Virus record (IMG/VR): IMGVR_UViG_3300034103_001027
Coordinates: 1 to 64,000 of that record
Strand: one strand, 5' to 3'
From: a virus
Length of the DNA: 64,000 nt
Shown here: positions 50,758 through 58,801 of the stretch, piece after piece
Numbering within the stretch: the stretch's first letter is position 1
Layout of the letters: the number at the start of each line of letters is the position of its first letter
Program-made: the position numbers and the translations under genes
Notes under the pieces: generated by a model
The model's input: only the letters and a program-made list of their open reading frames with translations
Database searches by the model: none
What the model was told of the DNA's origin: nothing

Positions 50758-51678
50758 TTAGGCTGCGACGAGTTCGTAAGTAATTAGCGCATGAACTGCA
50801 GTTGCGCCAGTCAAGTCACCACCATCCTTAATGATGGTGATTGCAGTGTTTGCGTCACATGCAGCAAAGCTCGCGCCGTCAGCCAGGACTAGGCCGTTGG
50901 TGGCTGTTCCAATTCGCAGCACTACACTGCGACCCAGACCGGCAATCTTAGCGTCCATGAGCGATACGGGTGACGAGGATTGCGTTCCACGCACCAGTAT
51001 CCCAGTGATTCCTGCGGTTGTTCCGCCGACCGCAATCAATGACAGGTCGTGCAGTCTGTATTTATATCCAGGTACTGCTGGTAGCAGTGTTGCGCCAGCA
51101 TTGACATTTGCAGTGGTCGTCTCGACCCTAGCAGTCTGGACTACACCAGCAGCGGCTGCTGGTCGTGCTGTACTGAAGTCGCACGAGACGTCCGATAGCA
51201 CATTGTTGGCCACTGCTTCGAGAGCCACGATGTTTCCTGCTGTTCCAGCCACCAGCTTGCCGCTGGTGCCGCACACGAGGTTTGCGCCTTTAGATACGGT
51301 CGCACCGCCAAGTCCTTCAATGCGGCTGGCCTTGGTGATGATCAGGAATAGCTCGTCGTCTGCAACGTCGGATGTTAGGAATGGATCGACGATGCCGCAT
51401 GGGGCAGTGCCCGTGGTGCATTGAACGACATCGGTGTCCATGCGAGTTCCGGAGGTGTCAGGTGTTACCAGAGACCCTGGCTTCAGCGCACCACCGCTCG
51501 TATTCTTAACCCACTTGGTCTTAACTCGGCCACTATTCAAGACATAGAATATGTCGTTGGCTGAGTCATAACGCATTGCGACATCATCGCGCTCGTCACC
51601 AAGCAAGCCTGGTTCTTGAGCGGAGTCAGCCGCCGCTACTTTCTGCCCGAGGGCATATCTTCCGTGAAAACTAGACAT
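50758..51678 (-). CDS. Head decoration or minor head protein, 306 aa
   Basis: Starts at 51678 with GGAG eleven bases upstream. N-terminal DDVAMRYDSANDIFYVLNSG, then KNTSGGALKPGSLVTPDTS and a beta-rich C-terminal part (HDLSLIAVGGTTAGITGILV). The 'GGALKPGSLVT' strand and repeated beta pattern are found in decoration and head-fibre proteins of tailed phages. It follows the major capsid gene, where such proteins are encoded. Identity is inferred from pattern and place. Confidence 0.6.
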   Translation of the reverse strand: MSSFHGRYALGQKVAAADSAQEPGLLGDERDDVAMRYDSANDIFYVLNSGRVKTKWVKNTSGGALKPGSLVTPDTSGTRMDTDVVQCTTGTAPCGIVDPFLTSDVADDELFLIITKASRIEGLGGATVSKGANLVCGTSGKLVAGTAGNIVALEAVANNVLSDVSCDFSTARPAAAAGVVQTARVETTTANVNAGATLLPAVPGYKYRLHDLSLIAVGGTTAGITGILVRGTQSSSPVSLMDAKIAGLGRSVVLRIGTATNGLVLADGASFAACDANTAITIIKDGGDLTGATAVHALITYELVAA

Positions 51679-51705
51679 TTTGTATATTGCTCCTTGATTG
51701 ACTGG

Positions 51706-52815
51706 TTATGCTGCGTAGTAAGCGCCGGTGTACTTGGGCTGATGGACATAGTTGCCCAAGAAGCCTACTAGGAATTGACTCAACTGGCTTTCTGTGGACC
51801 AATCAGTGTCAGTGAAGAACAGGTCGCTGTGTACTGAGTACAGGGCTGACGTTGATGGGTTGATCGCAAAGCCTTGACCTGCTGGGCAGTCAAAGTCGCT
51901 GGTGATCAAGGATCCACCGTAAGTCAGCGTGTCAGGGAAGCCTAGATTAGAGGCGTAATCGCTAACGCGAGTTCGCTCTCGTTCTTCCAGTCTGTCCTCG
52001 ACGGCGCTGTACAATTCTTGCGACAGCAACTGAACGACAGGAGCAGCGCCTTCGCCACCAGTGTGACGGATTGACTGAGTCATTCGTCGCATCGCTTTCA
52101 AGCAGTTAGCTGCCCATCCTGTCGATGCGCCGATGCTGGCCGAGACGTTCATGATCTTGGGACTGTTGTAGTCATAATCGCTGGAGCCAGAACCAAGTGG
52201 CCAGTCAGTAAGTAGCGCGGCGCATGGACGGCCTGATCCAATATTGTTGGACCATGTCCCGCCAATGGCTCCAAGAGCGATTGACAGTCCACCGTAGGTG
52301 GTTCCTGCGGTTGGCTTCATGATCCACTCAGTGGATGGTGAGCCAGGCGTGTCACCCTTCAAGAAGCTCTTGATCCCAGTCATGTACTGAGAGTTTGCTC
52401 CACTGTTGTCGATGTAGAACTGGCCGTTCAACTTGCGAGTCATCGCTCGAACCAAGCGGTCCATCTTCTTGCCAGCTTCGTCAACGATTGCTTGAGGCGA
52501 ATCGCTGTTGATCATTTGGAATCGACGACGCATAGTGTCGGTTGACTCTAGTTCGGCGTGCGAAATTCGCAGTTGCTCGTAAACTTGGGTTTCGTCCCAT
52601 ACGTGACGGTCGCTGCCAGTGATGGCACGAACCTTTGGCTCGCGTACTTCGATGTCCCAGACCATTTCTGGAGCCTTCATGTTCAGGATAACATTACCCT
52701 GGATTTCCATGAGCTTCAGCAAAAGGCGATTTCGGATGGTGTGATCGGTGGCTTCCTTAAAGTAGGCTGGCACCGTTACTTTGAGCGCGGCTAGCGCTTC
52801 AGCAATGGCATTCAC
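51706..52815 (-). CDS. Major capsid protein
   Basis: 369 residues after the scaffold gene, with AAGGAGT twelve bases before the ATG at 52815. The N-terminal helix (MNAIAEALAALKVTVPAYFK) and HTIRNRLLLKLMEIQGNVIL, then VREPKVRAITGSDRHVWD and the long middle (VDEAGKKMDRLVRAMTRKLN) resemble HK97-fold capsid proteins of phages in which the scaffold is a separate gene. A beta-rich end (YDYNSPKIMNVSASIGASTG) follows. It should be the most abundant virion protein. The gene order scaffold, capsid, decoration supports the call. Confidence 0.8.
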   Translation of the reverse strand: MNAIAEALAALKVTVPAYFKEATDHTIRNRLLLKLMEIQGNVILNMKAPEMVWDIEVREPKVRAITGSDRHVWDETQVYEQLRISHAELESTDTMRRRFQMINSDSPQAIVDEAGKKMDRLVRAMTRKLNGQFYIDNSGANSQYMTGIKSFLKGDTPGSPSTEWIMKPTAGTTYGGLSIALGAIGGTWSNNIGSGRPCAALLTDWPLGSGSSDYDYNSPKIMNVSASIGASTGWAANCLKAMRRMTQSIRHTGGEGAAPVVQLLSQELYSAVEDRLEERERTRVSDYASNLGFPDTLTYGGSLITSDFDCPAGQGFAINPSTSALYSVHSDLFFTDTDWSTESQLSQFLVGFLGNYVHQPKYTGAYYAA

Positions 52816-52880
52816 AGGTTGATACTCCTTACTGTGTTATGTTGCCTGGCCAGCCTCATGCCGACCAATGGGGTTGTCCG

Positions 52881-54122
52881 CTAGTTTCTCCACCCGCTGA
52901 CCCGCTCGGCGTTCTCTGGATTCATTCGAACCATATTTGCCAGGCGAAGCGTTGGGAGAGTTTTCGATACATGCCCAACGTCTGCCGCTGGGGTTTGTTG
53001 ATTTGGTACTGGCTGTCTGTTGTCAGCCAAGAGTCGTTTTTGCTGCGCCTGAGTTAGGACGGGTGCTGGCTCGGCGACTGCTGCTTGTGCTTGTGCTTGT
53101 TGAGTCCCTGCTGTCGCGAACTCAAGTGCGAGTTGTCGCAGTGTGATTTCTGGAGCGCCGGGAAGTTGTGTTCGCAATTGCGAAAGCTTGTTCTTGAAAG
53201 TGCTTCCCGCTTTAGTCCAGGCAACGTCGCCGGATCCGAAGAAGTCTTGTTTTGGCTCGCCGTTTGCGTCCAAGTGGAACAGGACAGACTTGTTTACTTC
53301 GTGCCACTGCTGGAGTGACTGCCTGCTCTGTCGCTCTTGCTCGGCCTGGACGTAACTCTGTCGCTCTTGCTCGACTCGGGAGTTCATCTCAGCAAACCTG
53401 GCTTCGATGATTCTCTGTGCCTTTTCCTCGGCGATTTTCTCGATAATCTCTTTGCTGTCTTCGACTACTGCCATCGGGTTCCGTAGGAGCATGTCAGCCT
53501 GCTCTCGGGATGCCCTTTCGTACTCGTTGATTGTACGGGCTGCATCGATACTCACCGCGCCGAATGAAGTAATTGGCTTGGCGTAACCACTGTCATCGCG
53601 TTCGACGTAGTTTTCCAGTAGTGGATCATACTTCTGCAGCTCACGGAACCGTCTCGCGATTTGTTGCGATTGAGTCTCTGGTCCCGTTGGTTGAGAATGT
53701 CCTGTTGTGTCCTGAGGGGCAGCCGCAGACTGAGCGGGTTGACTCTGAGAAGCTCTAAGCTGTTCTAACTCGTCCCTGAGTCGCGCTGCTTCCGACATAG
53801 CTTGCGAACCCGCCAAAGCGCGAGAGATGACGCTTTCGTAGAGTTCTGCAGGATCAGTCCCTTCATCGACAGTGATACCCTTCTGTCTGAGAAGGTCTTC
53901 AAACCTGATGGCCGCCTCTGAAGGCTGGCCCTGCCCCTGGTCTAAAACTGAAGCGGCATCCGTGCCTTCTACTGTCTCTATTCCCGGCGACAGTGCTTCA
54001 GTTGTAACCTGCGATACTTCCTCGCTAACCGTTGTAGCTGCAGTATCGCTTGTTTGAGTTGTGTCTGCTTGTGTTTTGCTGCTGGACATAAAGTCCGCAA
54101 AACGAAGTTCTTGGGATGTCAT
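52881..54122 (-). CDS. Capsid scaffolding protein
   Basis: 413 residues with an acidic, Thr/Ser/Gln-rich N-terminus and coiled-coil segments (AARLRDELEQLRASQSQPAQ, VEDSKEIIEKIAEEKAQRII, MNSRVEQERQSYVQAEQERQ), then a C-terminal part (LSQLRTQLPGAPEITLRQLA). Highly charged and helical with no membrane segment, it lies immediately before the capsid gene. This is the normal place and composition of a phage scaffold, which guides head assembly and is then removed. It has no protease motif, so processing would be done by another factor, perhaps the subtilase. Confidence 0.7.
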   Translation of the reverse strand: MTSQELRFADFMSSSKTQADTTQTSDTAATTVSEEVSQVTTEALSPGIETVEGTDAASVLDQGQGQPSEAAIRFEDLLRQKGITVDEGTDPAELYESVISRALAGSQAMSEAARLRDELEQLRASQSQPAQSAAAPQDTTGHSQPTGPETQSQQIARRFRELQKYDPLLENYVERDDSGYAKPITSFGAVSIDAARTINEYERASREQADMLLRNPMAVVEDSKEIIEKIAEEKAQRIIEARFAEMNSRVEQERQSYVQAEQERQSRQSLQQWHEVNKSVLFHLDANGEPKQDFFGSGDVAWTKAGSTFKNKLSQLRTQLPGAPEITLRQLALEFATAGTQQAQAQAAVAEPAPVLTQAQQKRLLADNRQPVPNQQTPAADVGHVSKTLPTLRLANMVRMNPENAERVSGWRN

Positions 54123-54294
54123 TTGTACTCTACTGGGGGATAGTGTCGCTTTGCCATCGCTCGGGTGGCTTTAATGCGATTTATTCCCCAAGTGGAGTCA
54201 GTGACTAGAAAGCTCCCGAATTGAGTATCAAAAAAATAAAAAAATCGAAAAAGGAATAATGTGTAGGCAATGGTTCTTTTTAAGAAAGGTGTTT
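54123..54294. promoter_or_regulatory. Divergent intergenic region ahead of capsid operon and HTH gene
   Basis: 172 bases between the scaffold start (54122, minus) and the helix-turn-helix gene (54295, plus). It holds an A-rich tract (54227-54251) and a pair of GGGGA/TCCCC arms (around 54131 and 54184). Promoters for both directions should lie here, but I cannot point to a specific hexamer with confidence. Confidence 0.35.
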
Positions 54295-54507
54295 ATGGAC
54301 AGTATTCCTCCAACGGAAGAGTGGCTATCAGCTAAGGAAGTGGCGGCAATCTTTGGCGTCAGCGTGTCTCGGGTTTATTTTGCGCATAGTACTGGACGCA
54401 GGAATTCGTCTGGATCGCTAGTGCGGCTGACTATGTTTCGGACTCTGTCCGGACTGGCTACGACCAGGAAGCTCGTGGATGAGTTCCTGCTGAAGCTGAA
54501 TGGTTAG
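54295..54507 (+). CDS. Small helix-turn-helix protein (excisionase/MerR-like), 70 aa
   Basis: ATG at 54295 with AAAGGTG five bases before it. The sequence EEWLSAKEVAAIFGVSVSRV is a good helix-turn-helix of the kind found in excisionases and small phage regulators: S-A-K-E-V-A-x-x-F-G-V-S-x-x-x-V. The rest is short and basic with RLTMFRTLSGLATTRKLVDE. It reads away from the capsid genes and overlaps the next gene by eight bases. It may regulate recombination or the divergent promoters. Confidence 0.7.
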   Translation: MDSIPPTEEWLSAKEVAAIFGVSVSRVYFAHSTGRRNSSGSLVRLTMFRTLSGLATTRKLVDEFLLKLNG

Positions 54508-54694
54508 AAGCCCATGCACTGGAAATTGTATCTTATGTGATACAATATGCATTGGCTGTGGCAGGACTCTCGATGAGATATTTCGATGGCGCGCTATGCG
54601 CGACTGCGAGAAGCTCGAGGTTTTGAGGCGGACGGGAGCACTGGACTGTGAGTCCACTTCCAGCGATGAATCAGCCGAAGGTGATCCGCGCTAA
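54500..54694 (+). CDS. DUF1289-like small Cys protein, 64 aa
   Basis: The sequence SPCTGNCILCDTICIGCGRT, then LDEIFRWRAMRDCEKLEVLR matches the DUF1289 pattern C-x-G-x-C...C-x-G-C-x-R-T-x-x-E-I-x-x-W, in bacteria a small protein thought to bind a metal or Fe-S centre. ATG at 54500 overlaps the stop of the HTH gene. The 3' end overlaps the end of the recombinase gene on the other strand by about 100 bases. Its presence in a phage is unusual. Confidence 0.65.
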   Translation: MVRSPCTGNCILCDTICIGCGRTLDEIFRWRAMRDCEKLEVLRRTGALDCESTSSDESAEGDPR

Positions 54695-56021
54695 ATGGCT
54701 TCTTGAGGCTGAGTCTTGCCTTGTGTTTGCACTTGCCCCACAAGCTGCTGCCAATCATCTCGTGCATGATGTCTATCTGTCTCAGCCTGCGCTGCACATA
54801 GGATCGCTTGAGCATTGTCAGATTGGCCTTGACGCCTAGTTCCCTGGCCTTGATGGCTATGATCATGTCCTCGATTTGAGTGGTAGACAATCCGAGTTCG
54901 TACTTCATGACCCATATCTGACCGGCTTGAAGCAGTTGCTTCTTATCGACAGCCAGTCTCTTTTGGTGTTCGCTAATCTGTTCTATTTTGAATCCAGCGC
55001 GAGGGAGTCCATTTGGCCTTCCGTTTGCTTGGCACCATGCAGCAGTTTCCTTGTTTCGATTAGACTTCATCTGGCTTTCTAATTGTGCAATTGAAGCCAT
55101 CAGCGATATCCATTCCTTACCCTGCCCTGTGTCTGTCCTGATTCGCTCGCAGACGAAGTGAACGTAAGCGCCTTTTCGCTGTATCTCGGCTATTGTCTTC
55201 ATGGCGTCCAGGGTATTTCGCCACCCTCGATCCATTCGGTAGATAACGACGTCATCCCCTGGCTGCAGGTCGTTCATAAGCCGCTTACCGGCCTCTCGCT
55301 CCATAAATGGCACTGAGAAGGCGCTAATGGCAGGATCGGAGTAAACTGGCCCTACAGGGCACTGTAGCTTCTCTGCGAGGTCCTCTGCGTATTTGGCATT
55401 GGCAGTGCCTTGCCACTTCAGGCCGAGCCCTGAGACGTACTGTGGCTCTGTGGATACACGTTCGTACATGCGGATCGTGCCTGTTGGTCGCTCCGTTTTG
55501 ATCTTTTGAGGCAGGACGAATTCGCTATTCATCCATTTGACTTTTGGCTTCGTGTTTGACGATTGCGAGTTTTGAAGCCTCTTGATTAGTAGTGCTTCTC
55601 TAATTCGCTCGCTTGTCACATCAGAAGCGTATTGAGCCATAGCGGCTAGGATATTCGCCTGTAGCTTCCCGGAGGCTGTGGTCGTGTTGATCTGGTTGTT
55701 GATGAAATGCACGAAGATACCCTTCTCCTCGAAGAAGTGCATCAAGTTGCAGAAGTCTCTCAGGTTTCTGCATAGTCGGTCGATCTGCAAGCATATAACG
55801 TGGTCGCCCGGCTTTACCTGCTCGATGATGCGACCACCACCTGGGCGGCCCGCAAAGGATTTGCTCCATGCGCTGACGCCAGCATCAGTAACCACAACTT
55901 GCTCAGCCTCTGGTATAACCGAAGTGGCATAATTGGTTGTCCTGACCATTTGGTCTGGTATACTGATGTCAGAGGCTTTGGAGTCCTTATGGCTAACGCG
56001 ATTGTAAAGGAATGCTTTCAT
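54594..56021 (-). CDS. Serine recombinase with two tandem catalytic domains
   Basis: 475 residues. Two resolvase/invertase catalytic domains follow one another: the first from residue 1 with Ser10 in YNRVS, GDHVICLQIDRLCRN (72-86) and a final LAAMAQYASDVTSERIR (125-141); the second with Ser190 in YERVS, GDDVVIYRMDRGWRN (255-269) and MASIAQLESQMKSNRNK. Catalytic Ser and the DR-x-x-R signature are kept in both, though the second has DRGWR instead of DRL. The C-terminus is helical with a basic tail, possibly DNA-binding. It could integrate, excise or invert DNA. Its ATG shares bases with the divergent sigma-like gene. No ribosome site is visible before it. Confidence 0.85.
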   Translation of the reverse strand: MKAFLYNRVSHKDSKASDISIPDQMVRTTNYATSVIPEAEQVVVTDAGVSAWSKSFAGRPGGGRIIEQVKPGDHVICLQIDRLCRNLRDFCNLMHFFEEKGIFVHFINNQINTTTASGKLQANILAAMAQYASDVTSERIREALLIKRLQNSQSSNTKPKVKWMNSEFVLPQKIKTERPTGTIRMYERVSTEPQYVSGLGLKWQGTANAKYAEDLAEKLQCPVGPVYSDPAISAFSVPFMEREAGKRLMNDLQPGDDVVIYRMDRGWRNTLDAMKTIAEIQRKGAYVHFVCERIRTDTGQGKEWISLMASIAQLESQMKSNRNKETAAWCQANGRPNGLPRAGFKIEQISEHQKRLAVDKKQLLQAGQIWVMKYELGLSTTQIEDMIIAIKARELGVKANLTMLKRSYVQRRLRQIDIMHEMIGSSLWGKCKHKARLSLKKPFSADHLRLIHRWKWTHSPVLPSASKPRASRSRA

Positions 56022-56709
56022 GGGTAAACGTCGAAAAGGAGGGATGTTTTCACCGAGTCCCTATGTGACTGGTGCGAAGCAAATGTCAACTGGAGAGGAA
56101 TTGCAAGCGATTGCCGTATACCAGAAGACGAGAGATGGTAGTTTAGCGGAATCGGTACTTAAGTCAAGGGCCTCTTGGGTGCAGAGTATCATTGCTAATA
56201 TACCCATGCCCAGCTTTGCTGACATGGATACGGTGTTTTCTGATGTCATGCTGGCCGTCTATGAGTCGCTCTCGAACTACGATGAATCCAAGGCGGCCCT
56301 GTCCACATACCTCTGGAGGGTTATCTATAATTCTGCACTGACCAGCGCCAAAGAGCAGGATACAAATGCTGAGCAGTTTACCCCTGAACTGATCGTCGAT
56401 GAGGCCGTTGATTACTCTGAGTGCATCGAAAACGCCCGAAAGGTCATCTTGAATACACCCCCCGAGATGCTCAATGAGCGATCCAGAAAGGTTGCGCACA
56501 TGATGCTCAAGGGTTACTCCGTTCAGGAGATAGCAAGCACCTTAGACGTGACCAAGTCCGTTGCCGGTGAGATAATCACCAGCATACGTCGATACATCGC
56601 TTGGTGCATGGTCAAGCAGAATCTATCTGCAGAGCCGGTCATTAGCGACAGCGATCTTATGGATCTGGCTGAGGAGCATGAGCGGGCCAATGTGACCAAA
56701 TGGCGGTAG
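56020..56709 (+). CDS. Sigma-70-like transcription factor, 229 aa
   Basis: AAAGGA eight bases before the ATG at 56020 is a good ribosome site, although it lies inside the start region of the divergent recombinase. Residues 66-112 (ADMDTVFSDVMLAVYESLSN, then LSTYLWRVIYNSALTSAKEQ) resemble sigma region 2, including the Y-L-x-x-V-x-x-N pattern. Residues 148-192 (MLNERSRKVAHMMLKGYSVQ, then EIASTLDVTKSVAGEIITSI) form a region 4-type helix-turn-helix. No region 1. It could redirect RNA polymerase to phage promoters such as the CTTGCCATATA elements. Confidence 0.7.
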   Translation: MGKRRKGGMFSPSPYVTGAKQMSTGEELQAIAVYQKTRDGSLAESVLKSRASWVQSIIANIPMPSFADMDTVFSDVMLAVYESLSNYDESKAALSTYLWRVIYNSALTSAKEQDTNAEQFTPELIVDEAVDYSECIENARKVILNTPPEMLNERSRKVAHMMLKGYSVQEIASTLDVTKSVAGEIITSIRRYIAWCMVKQNLSAEPVISDSDLMDLAEEHERANVTKWR

Positions 56710-56712
56710 TGG

Positions 56713-57369
56713 TTAGTCCGGCCCTAATCTCTCTAGGATCAATGGGATCAATGGGTGCCTGACGCTACTGGCTATACTGGAGAAGTGAAAGTGCTGGATT
56801 CCATCTATCCCAGAGAGTAATGTGGCAGCCCGGAACAGGCCGCTGTCTCTGATGTCTGCTTGCTCAATGTCGCCGCACATGATCAGCTTGGATCCTATGC
56901 CTATTCGCGTCAGCAGTAGCCTCATTTGTCGTATATTGGCGTTCTGCGCCTCATCGACGACTAAGACGGTGTTCTTTAGCGTCCTGCCGCGCAAGTACGC
57001 CATAGCGACAATCTCTGATGCGATCTTTTGATCTGGTGCGTACTCCTTGATCGTGTCTGTCAGTGGATGCAAGAATGGCGACATCTTTTCGATGATGCCT
57101 CCAGGTATTGCCCCGATTTCTTCCCCGCAGGCTTCAACTGCCGGTCTTGTCAGTATCAGCTTCTTTCCCTCATGGGATAGGATGTAGTCAATTGCACAGG
57201 CTATTGCCGTGTATGTCTTTGAGCATCCTGCCGGTCCTGTCAGAAATGTTATGTCGTTTTTCTGACACGCTGCGTATGCATCTGCTTGTTCTTGAGTAAC
57301 TGGTCGAAAGTGCGGTCTGTTCACGGTGTGACCTTCCGTAGTCGAGTAGAGTTTCTTTCTCTTAGACAT
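56713..57369 (-). CDS. phoH: PhoH-like ATPase
   Basis: 218 residues with the Walker A loop GPAGCSKT (45-52) and Walker B VLVVDEAQN (near 135-143), and LILTRPAVEACGEEIGAIPG, typical of the PhoH family (N-terminal core). PhoH proteins are P-loop ATPases often carried by phages of marine and freshwater hosts, with roles in RNA or phosphate stress not well defined. It ends a few bases after the convergent sigma-like gene and overlaps the zinc-ribbon gene upstream by eight bases. Confidence 0.9.
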   Translation of the reverse strand: MSKRKKLYSTTEGHTVNRPHFRPVTQEQADAYAACQKNDITFLTGPAGCSKTYTAIACAIDYILSHEGKKLILTRPAVEACGEEIGAIPGGIIEKMSPFLHPLTDTIKEYAPDQKIASEIVAMAYLRGRTLKNTVLVVDEAQNANIRQMRLLLTRIGIGSKLIMCGDIEQADIRDSGLFRAATLLSGIDGIQHFHFSSIASSVRHPLIPLILERLGPD

Positions 57370-57604
57370 TGTCGTCTTGTTCCTCTTGGATGTGCGCTGT
57401 TTGGAAGCTTTCTTTACACAGTGGGCACACCACGATGCTTGGGTGTGTTTCGACTATAGCGCCACCCCCGTCTTCTGATCTTGCGTTGTACTCGTTATTG
57501 AGCTGCTCCTCGGAGATGACTTTAATCACGGGATGAACGTAGTTCATTGTCCCGCAGCTATCGCATATCCATGCGAAGACTTCGAATAATTCTGCCACTC
57601 TCAT
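57362..57604 (-). CDS. Zinc-ribbon-containing small protein, 80 aa
   Basis: The ATG at 57604 overlaps the stop of the Prim-Pol gene as ATGA, which supports translational coupling. AWICDSCGTMNYVHP and VVCPLCKESFQTAHI contain two Cys pairs (C-x-x-C, C-x-x-C) that can form a zinc ribbon. It is acidic at the end. Small zinc-ribbon proteins next to primases can help DNA recognition, but this is conjecture. Confidence 0.6.
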   Translation of the reverse strand: MRVAELFEVFAWICDSCGTMNYVHPVIKVISEEQLNNEYNARSEDGGGAIVETHPSIVVCPLCKESFQTAHIQEEQDDNV

Positions 57605-58380
57605 GCGCTTGCAATCCTTTGCTTTTCTTGATAGACCCGCCGAACCTTGGTGATAATCTCGTGGGAACTCCACGGTGGGGATACATTGCGACCATGCCAT
57701 AGGATTACTTCATGGATCGCTTCTGTTTCGCTTAATCCAGCCTCGATGCAGACCATCGTGGCGTGGTATGTTTTTACGTCTCTCTCGCCCTCGGATGCTC
57801 TGATTGTGCCTAGCACTGCCTGAGCGCTGCGAACGTGGTTGCCAATAACCGCATGAGACACGCCCGCTGACTCCGGTCTCCAGCCCATGTTGAACACTGG
57901 TAGGTTTCCTGGCATGATCCACTTTGCGTCAAGGTTGCCAGTGCAAATGCAGACTTGATACTGAAATCCCTTGACGATACTTGGCGGCATTAGGCAGTAG
58001 CTCTTGTCTCCCTTGACATCGTAGGTAAACCCTTCAGGGGCCTCGATCTTGGAGTTTGACTTAACGTAGATGCCTGGGTGCCGGTAATAGAAGTGCATTC
58101 CCTTGCGCGATCTTACTCTCAGTGGAGTTCTTGGCCTATGCTGCAGCCAGGACTTGTAAGATTCCTTTGTGTCGCAGTCGATGACCACGTATCCATTTTC
58201 TGCGCCGGTCAGCATTGCAATGTTGACGCCTCTGAATCTCCACTTCCTTAGCGGGTTGCCAATCAGGTTGCCCCATTCCGTAGTGGGTATTTTAGTCTCC
58301 ATGCCAATAGGGATGACGCTCATTCCTCGGCTTAGCATTAGGCTGGCCACTTCGCTGACTCTGTCGCATATCACAGACAC
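57601..58380 (-). CDS. Primase-polymerase (Prim-Pol) domain protein, 259 aa
   Basis: The start is a GTG at 58380 with AAGGAGG six bases upstream, a better choice than upstream in-frame codons. The pattern of the bifunctional Prim-Pol family is clear: SVIPIGMETKIPTTEWGN, then NIAMLTGAENGYVVIDCDT (the acidic catalytic strand), RVRSRKGMHFYYRHPG, and YDVKGDKSYCLMPPSI. The C-terminus is a short helical part. It would synthesise primers for phage DNA replication. No helicase domain is fused; the SF2 helicase nearby may be the partner. Confidence 0.85.
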   Translation of the reverse strand: MSVICDRVSEVASLMLSRGMSVIPIGMETKIPTTEWGNLIGNPLRKWRFRGVNIAMLTGAENGYVVIDCDTKESYKSWLQHRPRTPLRVRSRKGMHFYYRHPGIYVKSNSKIEAPEGFTYDVKGDKSYCLMPPSIVKGFQYQVCICTGNLDAKWIMPGNLPVFNMGWRPESAGVSHAVIGNHVRSAQAVLGTIRASEGERDVKTYHATMVCIEAGLSETEAIHEVILWHGRNVSPPWSSHEIITKVRRVYQEKQRIASA

Positions 58381-58381
58381 A

Positions 58382-58801
58382 TTAAGCCTCCTTGTGTGTT
58401 CTTCGGAACGGAAGTGGTGGAGCCTTTCGGAATCTCCAGCCTGACCTGAACAGTATTGAATTGCCGCCCGGTGCATCTACAGCCGTGAAGTCGTTTTCCG
58501 CCAGGAATGTTACGGACTGCGTGTCGCTGACATCAACCACTGCCTCTAGTGACATTGATGGCCATGTCATCAGCCGTATATGTTCGATTAAGCTGGTTCC
58601 TATACCGAGCCTTCGCTTCCTATGATCCACTGCTACGTCGAGTATCTGATGTACGCACATATCCGATACAGAGCAAAGGTATCCTACTATATTTCCGCCA
58701 AGCTCTGCAACTAAGCAGATCGCTCCTGGGTCGCTTATATGGCACGCCACTAAGTCATGACTGCCACCTATAGCATCGATGAATTGCAAGTCAATTCGCA
58801 T
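58382..58801 (-). CDS. GNAT-family acetyltransferase
   Basis: 139 residues from the ATG at 58801 (the frame is open further back without a good ribosome site). The GNAT core is ICLVAELGGNIVGYLCSVSD, then HQILDVAVDHRKRRLGIGTS and LIEHIRL, where R-R-L-G-I-G is the acetyl-CoA pyrophosphate-binding loop. The substrate is unknown. It lies between the exonuclease and the primase genes, suggesting co-expression with early functions; it could modify a host or phage protein. Confidence 0.8.
   Translation of the reverse strand: MRIDLQFIDAIGGSHDLVACHISDPGAICLVAELGGNIVGYLCSVSDMCVHQILDVAVDHRKRRLGIGTSLIEHIRLMTWPSMSLEAVVDVSDTQSVTFLAENDFTAVDAPGGNSILFRSGWRFRKAPPLPFRRTHKEA

Noticed and set aside
52816-52880. 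TGGCCA-containing sequence as a terminator between scaffold and capsid genes
   Set aside because: Only a short palindrome without a T run; the two genes are expected on one transcript.
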